A stretch of 64,000 bases of DNA from Ideonella livida. Lineage in GTDB: Bacteria > Pseudomonadota > Gammaproteobacteria > Burkholderiales > Burkholderiaceae_C. The stretch lies in contig NZ_JAAGOH010000003.1 in NCBI RefSeq assembly GCF_010499455.1, positions 186,001-250,000 on the forward strand, read 5' to 3'. The notes beneath the pieces were generated by a model that worked only from the letters and a program-made list of their open reading frames with translations, searched no databases and was not told where the DNA came from. Position 1 is the stretch's first letter, and each line of letters starts with the position of its first letter. A program made the position numbers and the translations under genes. This document shows, in pieces, positions 1 through 8,605 of the stretch.

Positions 1-1188
1 CCCGCGCATGGCGGCGTACAGGTGCAGGTTGGACACGCCCACCACCGCGCCCAGCTTCTCCAGCATGAAGAAGATCACGCCGTAGTGGATCAGGCCGCGC
101 CAGTCGCGCTGCTGCACCAGGGCCATCTCCTCCTCGGACAGACCGGCGGCCTGCATGTCGGCCTGCTCATCGGCGCGGAAGCGGGCGCGCCGGGCCGGGT
201 CGATCAGGCCATGCAGGTAGCGGTTGAGCCGGTAGGCCTTGACGCTGCGCGCCAGCGTGAAGGGGTAAGTCCCGGTCAGGCGTTCGGCGCCGGCCAGTTG
301 CTGGCCGATGGCCTGGCGGTGGCGCTCCACCTCACCGGCGATGACCGGTCCGGCCAGGTTCTCGTAGACCGCGGCCGCAATGCCGGTCATGGACGGCAGC
401 GTGTAGGCCTGGTGCAGCTTGCGCACCTGGGGCGACAGCGCCCCGCGCATGACCAGCCACATCATCACCTCGGCGCCCTCGGCGCCGCCCAGCTCGGCCA
501 GCTCGGCGTGGGTCAGGCTGGCCAGGCGCTCGGGGTCCTGCTCGAACAGCTCCAGGAACTGCAGGTCCCAGGGCGTGTTGTTGAAGCCGCAGCGCTCGCC
601 ATGGACCTGGTGCGACAAGCCGCCGGTGGCGACGATGACCACCCGCAGGTCTTCCGGGTAGCTCTCGATGGCGCGGCGCAGGGCCTGACCCATGCGGTAG
701 AAGCGCCGTGCGCTGGGCACCGGGAACTGCAGCACCCCCAGTTGCAGGGGAATGATGGGCGTGGGCCAGCCCTGGGCATGGTCCCAGAGCACCGACATGG
801 GCGAGAAGGCACCGTGATCCAGTGGCTTGTCCTGGAAGAAGGATAGGTCGAACTCATCGTGCATCAGCGAGGCGCCGATGTGCGCGGCCAGGCCCGGGTG
901 GCCGGCCACCGCGGGCAGGTCACGCGGGCCGCCGCCCTCGTCGGCGGGCTCGTAGCGCTCGCCAATGCCCAGGGCGAAGGGCGAGTAGTGGTCAAAGAAG
1001 AAGGAGGTGACGTGGTCGTTGTAGGTGACCAGGGCCACGTCGGGTTTCTGCTCGGCCAGCCACTGCTTGACCGGCTCAAAGGCAGCAAAGATGGGCGCCC
1101 AGACCGGGTCGTCCTGCTTCTTCTGGTCAAACGCGAAACCGATGGTGGGCGTGTGCGAGACGGCCACGCCGCCGATGATCTTGGCCAT
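1..1188 (-). CDS. galA: Gallate dioxygenase (3' end outside window)
   Basis: Extradiol ring-cleavage enzyme that opens gallate with O2 to 4-oxalomesaconate, cytoplasmic and Fe(II)-dependent. The first 396 residues are visible and the family is about 420 long, so roughly 25 C-terminal residues lie off the left edge. Residues 1-280 are a LigB-type catalytic domain beginning MAKIIGGVAVSHTP; His12 (SHTP) and His59 (NDH) are the expected iron ligands. Residues about 310-396 are a fused LigA-type alpha domain (LNRYLHGLIDP, DWRGLIHYG). This beta-alpha fusion is the hallmark of GalA/DesB and separates it from two-subunit LigAB. It is the last gene seen of a minus-strand run behind TRAP transporter genes, so that transporter probably brings in gallate or a related aromatic acid (inference). 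Confidence 0.93.
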   Translation of the reverse strand, partial: MAKIIGGVAVSHTPTIGFAFDQKKQDDPVWAPIFAAFEPVKQWLAEQKPDVALVTYNDHVTSFFFDHYSPFALGIGERYEPADEGGGPRDLPAVAGHPGLAAHIGASLMHDEFDLSFFQDKPLDHGAFSPMSVLWDHAQGWPTPIIPLQLGVLQFPVPSARRFYRMGQALRRAIESYPEDLRVVIVATGGLSHQVHGERCGFNNTPWDLQFLELFEQDPERLASLTHAELAELGGAEGAEVMMWLVMRGALSPQVRKLHQAYTLPSMTGIAAAVYENLAGPVIAGEVERHRQAIGQQLAGAERLTGTYPFTLARSVKAYRLNRYLHGLIDPARRARFRADEQADMQAAGLSEEEMALVQQRDWRGLIHYGVIFFMLEKLGAVVGVSNLHLYAAMRG

Positions 1189-1298
1189 GTGGGAACGCCC
1201 CGTGCGGCGGGGCGGATGTGCAGGAGGTAGGAAACCGGCGGGGCACCACGACCGCCGCCGGCGCAGGTGCCGGGCGGCACCGCGGGCGCCGTGGCGCT

Positions 1299-2348
1299 TC
1301 AGCGCTTGGCGGCGTGCTGGGCGATCAGGCTGCGGGCGGCCTCCAGCATCTGGGCGCCGGGCTTGCCCTTGCCGTTCATGTCGCTGACCCAGGCGTCGGT
1401 CAGGCTCTGGCCGGCCTTCTTCCAGTGGGCCAGCTCGGCCGCCGGGATCACCGTGGTGGTGTTCTTGGCGGTGAGCTTCTTGCCCTCCATGTCGGCCTGC
1501 AGGAAGGCCTTGCCGATCTGGCCGGACAGCGCCTGGCCCGAATTGGCGTCAATGACCTTCTTCAGGTCGGCCGGCAGCGACTCGTACTTGGCCTTGTTCA
1601 TCGCGAACACGAAAGTAGAGGTGTAGAACGCGGGCTCGGCCGGATCGGTCTCGACGTGGTACTTCACCAGTTCCTGGATCTTGACCGAGGGCACCACCTC
1701 ATACGGCACCACCGCGCCGTCGATCACGCCCTTGGACAGCGCATCGCCCACCTGCGGCACCGGCATGCCCACCGGCGTGGCGCCCAGCAAGGCCAGGTAC
1801 TTGTTGGTCATGCGGGTGGGCGCACGCAGCTTCAGGCCCTTGAGGTCCGCCAGCGTCTTGATGGGCTTGCTGGTCATGTGGAACACGCCGTCGCCGTGCA
1901 CATGGAAGGCCAGGGGCTTGACGTCCTTGAACTCGTCCAGGCTGTACTTCTGGGTGTAGTCCCACAGGGCCTTGGAGGTGGCCTCCGGGCTCTGCATCAT
2001 GAAGGGCAGCTCAAACACCTCCAGGCTGGGGAAGCGGCCGGCGGTGTAGCCCGGCAGGGTCCAGATCACATCGGCCACGCCGTCCTTGACCTGGTCGAAG
2101 AGCTGCGGCGGCGTGCCGCCCATCTGCATCGACGGAAAGATCTGGCACTTCAGGCGGTTGGCGCTCTCCTTGGCGATCTTCTCGCACCAGGGGGTGATGA
2201 ACAGGGTGTTGGCGTAGCTGGTGGCCGGCAGGAAGAAGTGGACCTTCAGGGTCACTTCCTGCGCCTGCGCGGTGCCGGCCAGCGGGGCCAGCACGGCGGC
2301 CAGCGCGGCCGCGGCCAGGGTCTTGAGCGTCTTGTGGGGGGCGCGCAT
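1299..2348 (-). CDS. dctP: TRAP transporter substrate-binding protein, DctP family (aromatic acid cluster)
   Basis: Periplasmic receptor that captures an organic acid for a Na+-driven TRAP transporter. The 349-residue product starts with a Sec signal peptide (hydrophobic run about residues 9-25, cleavage after AQA near residue 29), then a DctP fold with LPFMMQSPEA and the signature-helix region KLRAPTRMTNKYL. The start at 2348 is preceded by AGGAG at good spacing; in-frame codons reaching 2696 read as arginine-rich non-signal sequence and were rejected. It lies downstream of dctQ and dctM after a 128-base gap and upstream of gallate dioxygenase. The ligand is not shown by the sequence; gallate, protocatechuate or a ring-cleavage product is inferred from the neighbour. 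Confidence 0.92.
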   Translation of the reverse strand: MRAPHKTLKTLAAAALAAVLAPLAGTAQAQEVTLKVHFFLPATSYANTLFITPWCEKIAKESANRLKCQIFPSMQMGGTPPQLFDQVKDGVADVIWTLPGYTAGRFPSLEVFELPFMMQSPEATSKALWDYTQKYSLDEFKDVKPLAFHVHGDGVFHMTSKPIKTLADLKGLKLRAPTRMTNKYLALLGATPVGMPVPQVGDALSKGVIDGAVVPYEVVPSVKIQELVKYHVETDPAEPAFYTSTFVFAMNKAKYESLPADLKKVIDANSGQALSGQIGKAFLQADMEGKKLTAKNTTTVIPAAELAHWKKAGQSLTDAWVSDMNGKGKPGAQMLEAARSLIAQHAAKR

Positions 2349-2476
2349 CGTCGGTCTCCTCGTGAGTCTCAGGTCAAAGTCACCCCGCCAGACCCGACGA
2401 GGCCTGTGGAGTGGGAGGGAACAGGAACAGGCAAAGGGCGCAGCGCCGCCGGGCGGGCGCGCGGCGGCCCGGGGCA

Positions 2477-3802
2477 TCAACCCGCCAGGCGATGGACCAG
2501 CCAGAGCGTGACCGGCGGAAAGCCGATGAGCAGCGCCAGGCGCAGGCCGTCCGTGATCAGGAAGGGCACCACGCCCTTGTAGGTCTCGACCATGGGCACG
2601 TCCTTGGCCAGGCCGTTCATGATGTAGACGTTCAGGCCCACGGGCGGAAAGATCATCCCGATCTCGCAGACGGTGAGGATCAGGATGCCGAACCACAGGG
2701 CCTTGTCGGCCCCGTCCAGGCCGAAGAAGTCCATGCCCATGATCACCGGGAACAGGGTGGGCACGGTCAGCAGGATCATGCTCATCTCGTCCATCACGCA
2801 GCCCAGGATGATGTAGAAGACCATGATCCCGGCCATCACCACCACCGGCGAGATCTGCAGGTGGGCCACCACGTCGGCCAGCTGCGCGGGCAGCTGCGAC
2901 AGGGCCAGGGCGGCATTGATCATGTCGGCCCCGATGAAGATCAGGAAGATCATGCCGCTGGTCTGGGCGGTGGTGCGAACGCAGGACATCAGGCGTTCGC
3001 GGTCCATCTCGCCTCGCAGCACGGTGATGGCAAAGGTCAGCACGTTGCCAATGGCGGCGCCTTCGGTGGCGGTGAACAGGCCGCCGTAGATGCCACCGAA
3101 CACCACCGCGAAGATGGCCACGATGGGCCAGACCTTGGCCGCCGCGGCGAGCACCTCCGCCGGGCTGGCCGCCTGGGCGGCCGGGGCTTGTTCGGGATGC
3201 AGGCGCACCACCACGGCAATGGCGATGAGGTAGCCCACGGCCGCCACCAGCGCCGGCACGTAGGCGGCCAGGAACATCTTGGTGATGTTCTGCTCGGTCA
3301 GGATGGCGTAGACCATCAATGTCACCGAGGGCGGCAGCAGCACGCCCATGGTGCCGCCGGTGGCCAGTGCGGCCGTGGCCAGCCGGCCCGAGAAGCCGAT
3401 GCGGCGCATCTCCGGGTAGGCCACCTGGGCGATGGTGGCGGTGGTGGCCACGGTGGAGCCGGAAATGGAGCCGAAGGCCGCGCAGGCCAGCACGCCCGCC
3501 ATGGCCATGCCGCCACGGAAGCGGCCCAGCAAGGCGTTGGCAAAGTCAAACAACGCCTTGGACAGCCCGCCCTTGACGGCAAAGGCGCCCATCAGCATGA
3601 ACAGCGGGATGACCGAGAGGTCGTAGACCGACACCCGGCCGTACACGGCGCCCTTGAGGTGCGCCAGCAGCGGGTCCCAGCCGGAAAGGGCCACATAGCC
3701 CAGGGCACCGGGCACAAACATGGCGTTGGCGATGGGCACGCGCACCGCCATCAGCACCAGCATGCCGGCAAACAGGGTCAGGCCGATGGACATCGTGCTC
3801 AT
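2477..3802 (-). CDS. dctM: TRAP transporter large membrane subunit, DctM family
   Basis: The ion-coupled transport channel of the TRAP system, 441 residues with about 12 hydrophobic segments. Family features include GSISGSTVATTATI (about residues 110-123), LLPPSVTLMVYAI and the late IGMIFPPVGLNVYIMNG. The ATG at 3802 overlaps the stop of dctQ by four bases (ATGA), indicating translational coupling; the in-frame extension up to 3907 lies inside dctQ and was discarded. It works with the small subunit and the DctP receptor in this operon to take up one substrate class. Confidence 0.94.
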   Translation of the reverse strand: MSTMSIGLTLFAGMLVLMAVRVPIANAMFVPGALGYVALSGWDPLLAHLKGAVYGRVSVYDLSVIPLFMLMGAFAVKGGLSKALFDFANALLGRFRGGMAMAGVLACAAFGSISGSTVATTATIAQVAYPEMRRIGFSGRLATAALATGGTMGVLLPPSVTLMVYAILTEQNITKMFLAAYVPALVAAVGYLIAIAVVVRLHPEQAPAAQAASPAEVLAAAAKVWPIVAIFAVVFGGIYGGLFTATEGAAIGNVLTFAITVLRGEMDRERLMSCVRTTAQTSGMIFLIFIGADMINAALALSQLPAQLADVVAHLQISPVVVMAGIMVFYIILGCVMDEMSMILLTVPTLFPVIMGMDFFGLDGADKALWFGILILTVCEIGMIFPPVGLNVYIMNGLAKDVPMVETYKGVVPFLITDGLRLALLIGFPPVTLWLVHRLAG

Positions 3803-4329
3803 CGCGCACCTCCACGCAGCAGGTGCAGGGTCATGCCGAAGGTCTGGTGGGAGCCGATCACCACCGCCAGCGCCAGGCCGGGCAGCATCAGGGCGTAGGG
3901 CCACCACAGGGGCAGGTTCATGAGCATCGAGGATTCCTGGGACTCGTGCATGGCCACCGCGCCGGCGGCCACGCGCCAGACGATCAGGGCCATCACCAGG
4001 GTGTAGAACAGGGTGCCCAGCGCGTCCATGGCGTGCTGGGTGCGCTCACGGGCGCCCGAGGTGAAGAAGTCGACGATCAGGTTGGCGCGCTGGAACTGCG
4101 CATAGGGCAGGAAGCTGGCCACCACCACGGCGCCCCCCAGCTGCACCAGCTCCACATCGCCCAGGATGGGGTGCGAGAAGAAGGCACGGCCGACCACACT
4201 GACCACCGTCATGGTGGCCATGGCCACCAGCACCAGGCCACCGCCCAGGGCGCTCACGTCGCACAGGCGCCCCAGCAGGCGCTCGATCAGGGGTCCTGCC
4301 CCCAGGTTGTCCGGGACCTCGCGGGTCAT
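3799..4329 (-). CDS. dctQ: TRAP transporter small membrane subunit, DctQ family
   Basis: Four-helix inner-membrane partner of DctM, 176 residues. Hydrophobic segments are at about 28-48, 63-80, 105-125 and 143-163; the family-typical VVGRAFFSHPILGDVELVQL stretch follows helix 1. AGGAG sits just before the ATG at 4329. It is the first gene of the minus-strand operon dctQ-dctM-dctP-galA and starts 143 bases from a divergent LysR gene, whose probable operator lies between them. The substrate is inferred to be gallate-like from the downstream dioxygenase. Confidence 0.93.
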   Translation of the reverse strand: MTREVPDNLGAGPLIERLLGRLCDVSALGGGLVLVAMATMTVVSVVGRAFFSHPILGDVELVQLGGAVVVASFLPYAQFQRANLIVDFFTSGARERTQHAMDALGTLFYTLVMALIVWRVAAGAVAMHESQESSMLMNLPLWWPYALMLPGLALAVVIGSHQTFGMTLHLLRGGAR

Positions 4330-4447
4330 GTCGTCTCCTCTTGTGGCTTCCGTGCTGTGGCGGTCATTCCCTTTGACCTGGATCAGCGCAAGCGGCGCAC
4401 TCTAGGGTTGTGCCCCCCGCCGGCCAAGATGACGGAACACGTCGCGC

Positions 4448-4464
4448 GATAACCATTGGTTATC
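4448..4464. promoter_or_regulatory. LysR-type operator between dctQ operon and LysR gene
   Basis: A perfect inverted repeat with 7-base arms, GATAACC-ATT-GGTTATC, containing the T-N11-A pattern (T4450 to A4462) typical of LysR-family binding sites. It ends 9 bases before the LysR start codon at 4473 and lies 119 bases upstream of dctQ. This position suits autorepression of the regulator and activation of the divergent transporter/gallate operon. Regulator assignment is inference from proximity. Confidence 0.7.
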
Positions 4465-4472
4465 ATGAAGTC

Positions 4473-5387
4473 ATGAAAATACAGGCACTCACCGCCCTGG
4501 TGGCCGCGGTGGAAGAGGGCAGCCTGCGGGCTGCCGCCCGTCGGGTGGGCCTCTCCCAGCCGGCCCTGAGCAAGCTCATGCGCGAGCTGGAGCAGGAGTT
4601 GGCCGCCCCGGTGCTCACGCGCTCCACCACCGGCGTGCTGCCCACCGCCCAGGGCAAGGTGCTGTACGAACGGGCCACCCGGGCGCTGCGCGAGCTGGCC
4701 AGCGCCACCGACGAGATCGCCCAGCTGGGCGGCACCATGGTGGGCGAGCTGCGCCTGGGGGCCGTACCGCTGGCGGTGATGCTGCTGATCCCCGAGGCGG
4801 TGCGCACCTTCAGCCGCGAGTTCCAGGGCGTGCACCTGCATGTGCGCGAGGAGCTCTACATCGAGCAGCTGATGAACCTGCGGCGTGCCGAGGTGGACAT
4901 CGCCATCGGCCCGGTGCCCGAGCACCTGCCACCCGGCGAATTCCACATGGAGGAACTGATGCCGGTGGAGATGGTGGTGGTGGTGCGCCGGGGCAGCCCG
5001 CTGGCCCAGGCCCGCTCGCTGGAAGCCCTGCGCAACGCGCGTTGGGTGTTCACCAGCCTGGGCGGCGTCTCCGGCTATGCGCGCAAGCTGTTTGAGCACC
5101 ATGGCCTGCCGCCTCCGGCCGCGGGCGCCACCGTCAACTCCACCCTGGGCCTGCTGTCCCTGGTGGGCAGCGGAGACTTTGTGGGCCTTATGCCGGCGCC
5201 CTTGCTGGCCCACCCGGCCGCCCGCCTGTTTTTGGACGTACCGCCCCTGGCCGAAGGGCCGCTGCCCCTGTCAGTCAGCGCCATCACCCGGGCCGATCTG
5301 CACCTCAAGCCCGTGGTGCGGCACTTTCTGGCGCATCTGCACCGCGCGGCGCACCACATCCAGCACGGCGGCCTGGGCGGGGCCTGA
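4473..5387 (+). CDS. LysR-family regulator, divergent from the TRAP/gallate operon
   Basis: 304-residue DNA-binding activator. The N-terminal winged helix-turn-helix covers residues 1-60 (LTALVAAVEEGSLRAAARRVGLSQPALSKLMRELE); the rest is the periplasmic-binding-like effector domain (VGELRLGAVPLAVMLLIPEAV onward). The ATG at 4473 gives the standard LysR N-terminus; the longer reading from 4410 would run through the operator at 4448-4464. By position it should control the dctQ-dctM-dctP-galA operon, probably responding to gallate or a related acid. GalR of Pseudomonas plays such a role, but identity with it is not established here. Confidence 0.9.
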   Translation: MKIQALTALVAAVEEGSLRAAARRVGLSQPALSKLMRELEQELAAPVLTRSTTGVLPTAQGKVLYERATRALRELASATDEIAQLGGTMVGELRLGAVPLAVMLLIPEAVRTFSREFQGVHLHVREELYIEQLMNLRRAEVDIAIGPVPEHLPPGEFHMEELMPVEMVVVVRRGSPLAQARSLEALRNARWVFTSLGGVSGYARKLFEHHGLPPPAAGATVNSTLGLLSLVGSGDFVGLMPAPLLAHPAARLFLDVPPLAEGPLPLSVSAITRADLHLKPVVRHFLAHLHRAAHHIQHGGLGGA

Positions 5388-5459
5388 GGCCGCACCGGCC
5401 GGCAGCGGGGCGGCGGAGGGCAGAATCCGGCGGCGGGCGCCCCGCGCGCCCCGGAGCCG

Positions 5460-5507
5460 CCACCGCTGCCACCACCGCTTCCACCACCGCTGCCACCACC
5501 ACTGCCG
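5460..5507. repeat. Four 12-bp tandem repeats upstream of a lipoprotein gene
   Basis: Units CCACCGCTGCCA, CCACCGCTTCCA, CCACCGCTGCCA and CCACCACTGCCG follow one another without gaps between the LysR stop (5387) and the lipoprotein start (5530). On the minus strand this block reads as Gly-Gly-Gly-Ser repeats in open frames around 5075-5565, which look like shadows. The array ends 22 bases before the start codon, where no clear ribosome-binding site is visible. Confidence 0.8.
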
Positions 5508-5529
5508 CCGTCCACACGCCACGACGCTC

Positions 5530-6429
5530 ATGACCCAGCCCCCGCCCCCCCCACCGCGCGCTCACAGCCCCCGACGGGCCGTCGCCCTGGCGATGCTGCT
5601 GCCGCTGGCGGTGCTGGGCGGGCTGCCGGCCTGCGGCGGCGGAGGGGGCAGCTCAGAAACCCCCACCTCCGACCTGTCCACCACCGGCCTGCAGCAGGCG
5701 CTGGCCGGCTACACCGCGCTGCGGGTGGCCACCAGCCTGCCCCTGCTCTGGCCCTTGTCCCTGGGCCAGCTGGGCTGCGACGTGGGCGGCCACCGTGAGT
5801 CCACCACCGGCCTGCCCGCCGGCTTTGGCACGCTGCTGCAGGACTGCCGCAGCGGCCTGGACCCGCAGACCGCCTACAGCGGCAGCTTCAACGGCTCGGC
5901 CTATGTCTTCAACGGCCTGCAGCTGGCGCTGGACCTGGCAGGCCGGCCGCTGGCGGTCGTGCCGGCCACGGTGATGACCCTGGATGAGGTACAGGCCGAC
6001 CTGGGCACCCCGGCCAGCGACACCGCGCTGCCGCCCCTGAGCGCCTGGGGACGCCTGCAGGCGCTGGACTTCACCGTCGGCGCGGCCAGCACCTACCGGC
6101 TGCAGGACCTGCGCCTGGGCGACGGTGGGGCCGCGCCACTGACCCGCACGCCGGGCGACGACGGCCCGCAGGTCCACCTGCCTGCGGCCAGCGGCCCGGT
6201 GCGCCTGGGCACCACCACCCTGACCCTGCAGGTCAGCCACCCGCTGGCCTGGCGTGGCCAGGCGATGCCTACCGAGGGCACGCTGCAGATCACGCCGGAC
6301 GGTGCCGCGGCCCTGACCCTGACCTTCCTGCCGGACGACCGGTTGAGCCTGAGCCGCGGCGGCCAGCGCCTGGACCTGCACTGGCAAGACCCCCAGGTGC
6401 AGGCCGCCCTGTCCGCCGTCACCCACTGA
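5530..6429 (+). CDS. Putative lipoprotein of unknown function
   Basis: 299 residues. A proline-rich, RR-containing n-region and hydrophobic segment (about 17-31) lead to a lipobox GLPAC with Cys35, followed by GGGGGSS, a typical flexible linker after a lipid anchor. The remainder (about 45-299) is a predicted beta-rich domain with many Leu/Thr strands; a Cys pair (about 92 and 115) could form a disulfide. I do not recognise a family. It sits between two convergent or parallel LysR genes and shares no obvious operon. The start has no good ribosome-binding site; earlier in-frame codons belong to repeat sequence. Confidence 0.65.
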   Translation: MTQPPPPPPRAHSPRRAVALAMLLPLAVLGGLPACGGGGGSSETPTSDLSTTGLQQALAGYTALRVATSLPLLWPLSLGQLGCDVGGHRESTTGLPAGFGTLLQDCRSGLDPQTAYSGSFNGSAYVFNGLQLALDLAGRPLAVVPATVMTLDEVQADLGTPASDTALPPLSAWGRLQALDFTVGAASTYRLQDLRLGDGGAAPLTRTPGDDGPQVHLPAASGPVRLGTTTLTLQVSHPLAWRGQAMPTEGTLQITPDGAAALTLTFLPDDRLSLSRGGQRLDLHWQDPQVQAALSAVTH

Positions 6430-6445
6430 AGCCGCGCGCCGGGCC

Positions 6446-7432
6446 TCAGCCCTGCAAGGCCCGCAGCAGCACCCGCAGCGGTGCGGCGGCCTTGCCCCGC
6501 CGGCACAGCAGCATCATGGTCTGCCGGTAGCTGAACTGTGCTGGCCAAAGCGGCCTCAGGCCCGCCAGCGCGGGCTGGGCGGCCACCACATGGTCGGGCA
6601 GAAATCCGGCAAAGCAGCCGGTGGCCACCAGCAGGGCCACGCCCTCCATGCTGTCGGCCCGGGTGGGGGTGGCACGGGCCGCCTCAGGCAGCAGGCGGGC
6701 CCCCGGGCTGGTGTCGAAGAAGGGGTCGGTCACCAGCGCCAGACCGGGCAAGGGCGCCAGCACCGGGGCGGTTGGTGGGGGCGGTGGCGCGGCGCACCAG
6801 GGATGTCCCGGGCCCACATACAGGCTGCTGGGTTCGTCGTAAAGCGGATGGGCCTCCAGCCCGGCGGGCCAGCGCGGACGCTCCACCGCCAGCCCGGCAT
6901 CCAGCTCCCCGGCCAGCACCGCGCGCTCGATCTCCTGCGGGCGCAGGGTGCGCAGCTGCAACTGCAGCCCCGGCAGGGCGACCACGCAGGCCGCCAGCGC
7001 CTGCGGCAGGGACCGGCGACCGGCCGGCCAGAGCGGCCCGGTGTCCAGCACCGCGTCCAGCAGGCCCAGGCGCAGACAAGGAGGCGGCGGCCGCCCCACC
7101 TCGGCCAGGGCTTGGCCCAGGCTCTGCAGCTGGCCCAGCGCCTGGCGGGCCAGCGCATACACCTGAGCGCCCTCCGGCGTCAGCACAAAGCCCTCACGAC
7201 CGCGGCGCGCCAGACGCACACCCAGGACCTGCTCCAGCTCGCGCAGCTGCCGGCTTACCGTGGACAAGTCCACCCCCAGGACCAACGCCGCCGCCGACAG
7301 GCCGCCCGCCTCCACCACCGCCACAAAGCCGCGCAGCAAGCGCAGCTCCGCCTCGCCCAGCCCCAAGGTGGAGGGGGCCTCGCCCGCCGCCAAGCGGGCA
7401 TGCCATGCCAGTGAACTTGCCGATCGCGCCAT
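6446..7432 (-). CDS. LysR-family transcriptional regulator
   Basis: 328 residues from ATG 7432. The helix-turn-helix (LRGFVAVVEAGGLSAAALVLGVDLSTVSRQLRELE) lies at about residues 30-65, so an N-terminal tail of about 28 residues precedes it, longer than usual. A further in-frame start at 7492 is possible; AGGA about 10 bases before 7432 favours the shorter form. The effector domain contains proline-rich stretches (CAAPPPPPPTAP) unusual for the family. Divergent from the agmatinase-type gene at 7516, which it may regulate, and convergent with the lipoprotein gene. Confidence 0.85.
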   Translation of the reverse strand: MARSASSLAWHARLAAGEAPSTLGLGEAELRLLRGFVAVVEAGGLSAAALVLGVDLSTVSRQLRELEQVLGVRLARRGREGFVLTPEGAQVYALARQALGQLQSLGQALAEVGRPPPPCLRLGLLDAVLDTGPLWPAGRRSLPQALAACVVALPGLQLQLRTLRPQEIERAVLAGELDAGLAVERPRWPAGLEAHPLYDEPSSLYVGPGHPWCAAPPPPPTAPVLAPLPGLALVTDPFFDTSPGARLLPEAARATPTRADSMEGVALLVATGCFAGFLPDHVVAAQPALAGLRPLWPAQFSYRQTMMLLCRRGKAAAPLRVLLRALQG

Positions 7433-7515
7433 GCCTGTGCCGTCCTGCGCCGGGCTAAGCTGCCCGGGCGGGGTCGCCCCCGCGTCACCCATTCTCCCGC
7501 CAAGCCCTTCCTCCC

Positions 7516-8475
7516 ATGCCCGAGACGCCCCCGCTCCCCCCCCCCCACGGCTTTGCCTTCACCGACCAGGCCAGTTTCCTCAAGGCGCCCCGCGACGAAT
7601 CCGCCGGCCTCAAGCCCTTCGGCCTGGCCGGCTTGTGCTGGGACGGCTGCGTGACCAACCGACCTGGGGCGCGCTTCGGCCCCCGTGCCATCCGGGCCGC
7701 CAGCCACATGCTGTGCGACGGCATCCACCCCCATTTCAACGTCAGCCCGCTGCAGCACCTGACCGACCTGGGCGACCTGCCCCTGCCCAACACCAGTCTG
7801 GAGGCCATGCGTGCAGCCCTGGCCGCCCAGCTGCCCGCGCTGCTGGACCAGCGCCACATGGTGTGGCTGGGCGGGGACCACTCCGTCACCTTGCCGCTGC
7901 TGAGGGCGCTCAAGGTCCGGCATGGCCGGCCGCTGGCGGTCATCCATTTCGATGCCCACTGCGACACCTGGGAGGACCACTTCGGCGAACCCAGCGGCCA
8001 CGGCACCTGGGTCTATGAGGCCTTTGTGGAGGGCCTGGTGGAGCCGGCGTGTTTCACCCAGCTGGGCATCCGCTCGTCTGGCGAGCGCGCAGCACGCGAG
8101 TACGTGCGCGACCAGGGCGGCCAGATCTTCACCGCCCGCGACCTGCGCGGGCTGGAGAGCCCCGCCCAGCTCGCCGCCGTGATGGACGCCATCCGCCAGC
8201 GCCAGGCCGCGCAGGACCACCCGCCGGTCTACCTCAGCCTGGACATCGACTGCCTGGACCCCGCCTTCGCCCCGGGCACCGGCACGCCAGAGCCCGGTGG
8301 CATGAGCAGCAACCAGGTGCTGAGCCTGCTGGAGGGCCTGGCCGACCTGCCTTTTGTCGGCATGGACTGCGTGGAAGTGGCGCCGCCTTATGACCATGCT
8401 GAGATGACGGCCAATGCCGCCGCGCATTTCGTCTGGACCTATCTCAGCGGACAGTTGGCCAAGCGCAAAGACTGA
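7516..8475 (+). CDS. speB: Agmatinase/ureohydrolase family protein
   Basis: 319 residues, the usual agmatinase length. Binuclear Mn motifs are intact: GGDHS (119-123, His122), HFDAHCD (Asp146, His148, Asp150) and SLDIDCLDPAFAPGTGTPEP (Asp243, Asp245). Such enzymes hydrolyse a guanidino group to urea, agmatine to putrescine in the best-known case; guanidinobutyrate or guanidinopropionate are equally possible because substrate choice is not readable here. Codons 7-11 lie in an 11-base run of C (7536-7546). A LysR gene is divergent 83 bases away. Confidence 0.85.
   Translation: MPETPPLPPPHGFAFTDQASFLKAPRDESAGLKPFGLAGLCWDGCVTNRPGARFGPRAIRAASHMLCDGIHPHFNVSPLQHLTDLGDLPLPNTSLEAMRAALAAQLPALLDQRHMVWLGGDHSVTLPLLRALKVRHGRPLAVIHFDAHCDTWEDHFGEPSGHGTWVYEAFVEGLVEPACFTQLGIRSSGERAAREYVRDQGGQIFTARDLRGLESPAQLAAVMDAIRQRQAAQDHPPVYLSLDIDCLDPAFAPGTGTPEPGGMSSNQVLSLLEGLADLPFVGMDCVEVAPPYDHAEMTANAAAHFVWTYLSGQLAKRKD
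7536..7546. repeat. 11-base poly-C tract inside the 5' end of the ureohydrolase gene
   Basis: Eleven consecutive C bases begin 20 bases after the ATG at 7516 and encode part of a Pro-rich N-terminus. A one-base slip would abolish the protein, so the tract could mutate at high rate or could be a sequencing-error hotspot; as given, the frame is open. Confidence 0.85.
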
Positions 8476-8605
8476 GAGCGCCCGCCAAGCTCCCCGGACG
8501 GGGAGAAGTGCCCCTCAAGAGCCGAACGGTTCCGCCGATAGGCCCTTGGGGGCGCCAGTCCGTGGACGCTCCGGCTGCGCAGCCCCCCTGCGCAAGGAGC
8601 GCCAC

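Noticed and set aside
5075-5565. Minus-strand frames encoding Gly-Gly-Gly-Ser repeats
   Set aside because: The repeat is the reverse of a 12-bp tandem array; no start, family or ribosome-binding site, and it overlaps the LysR gene.
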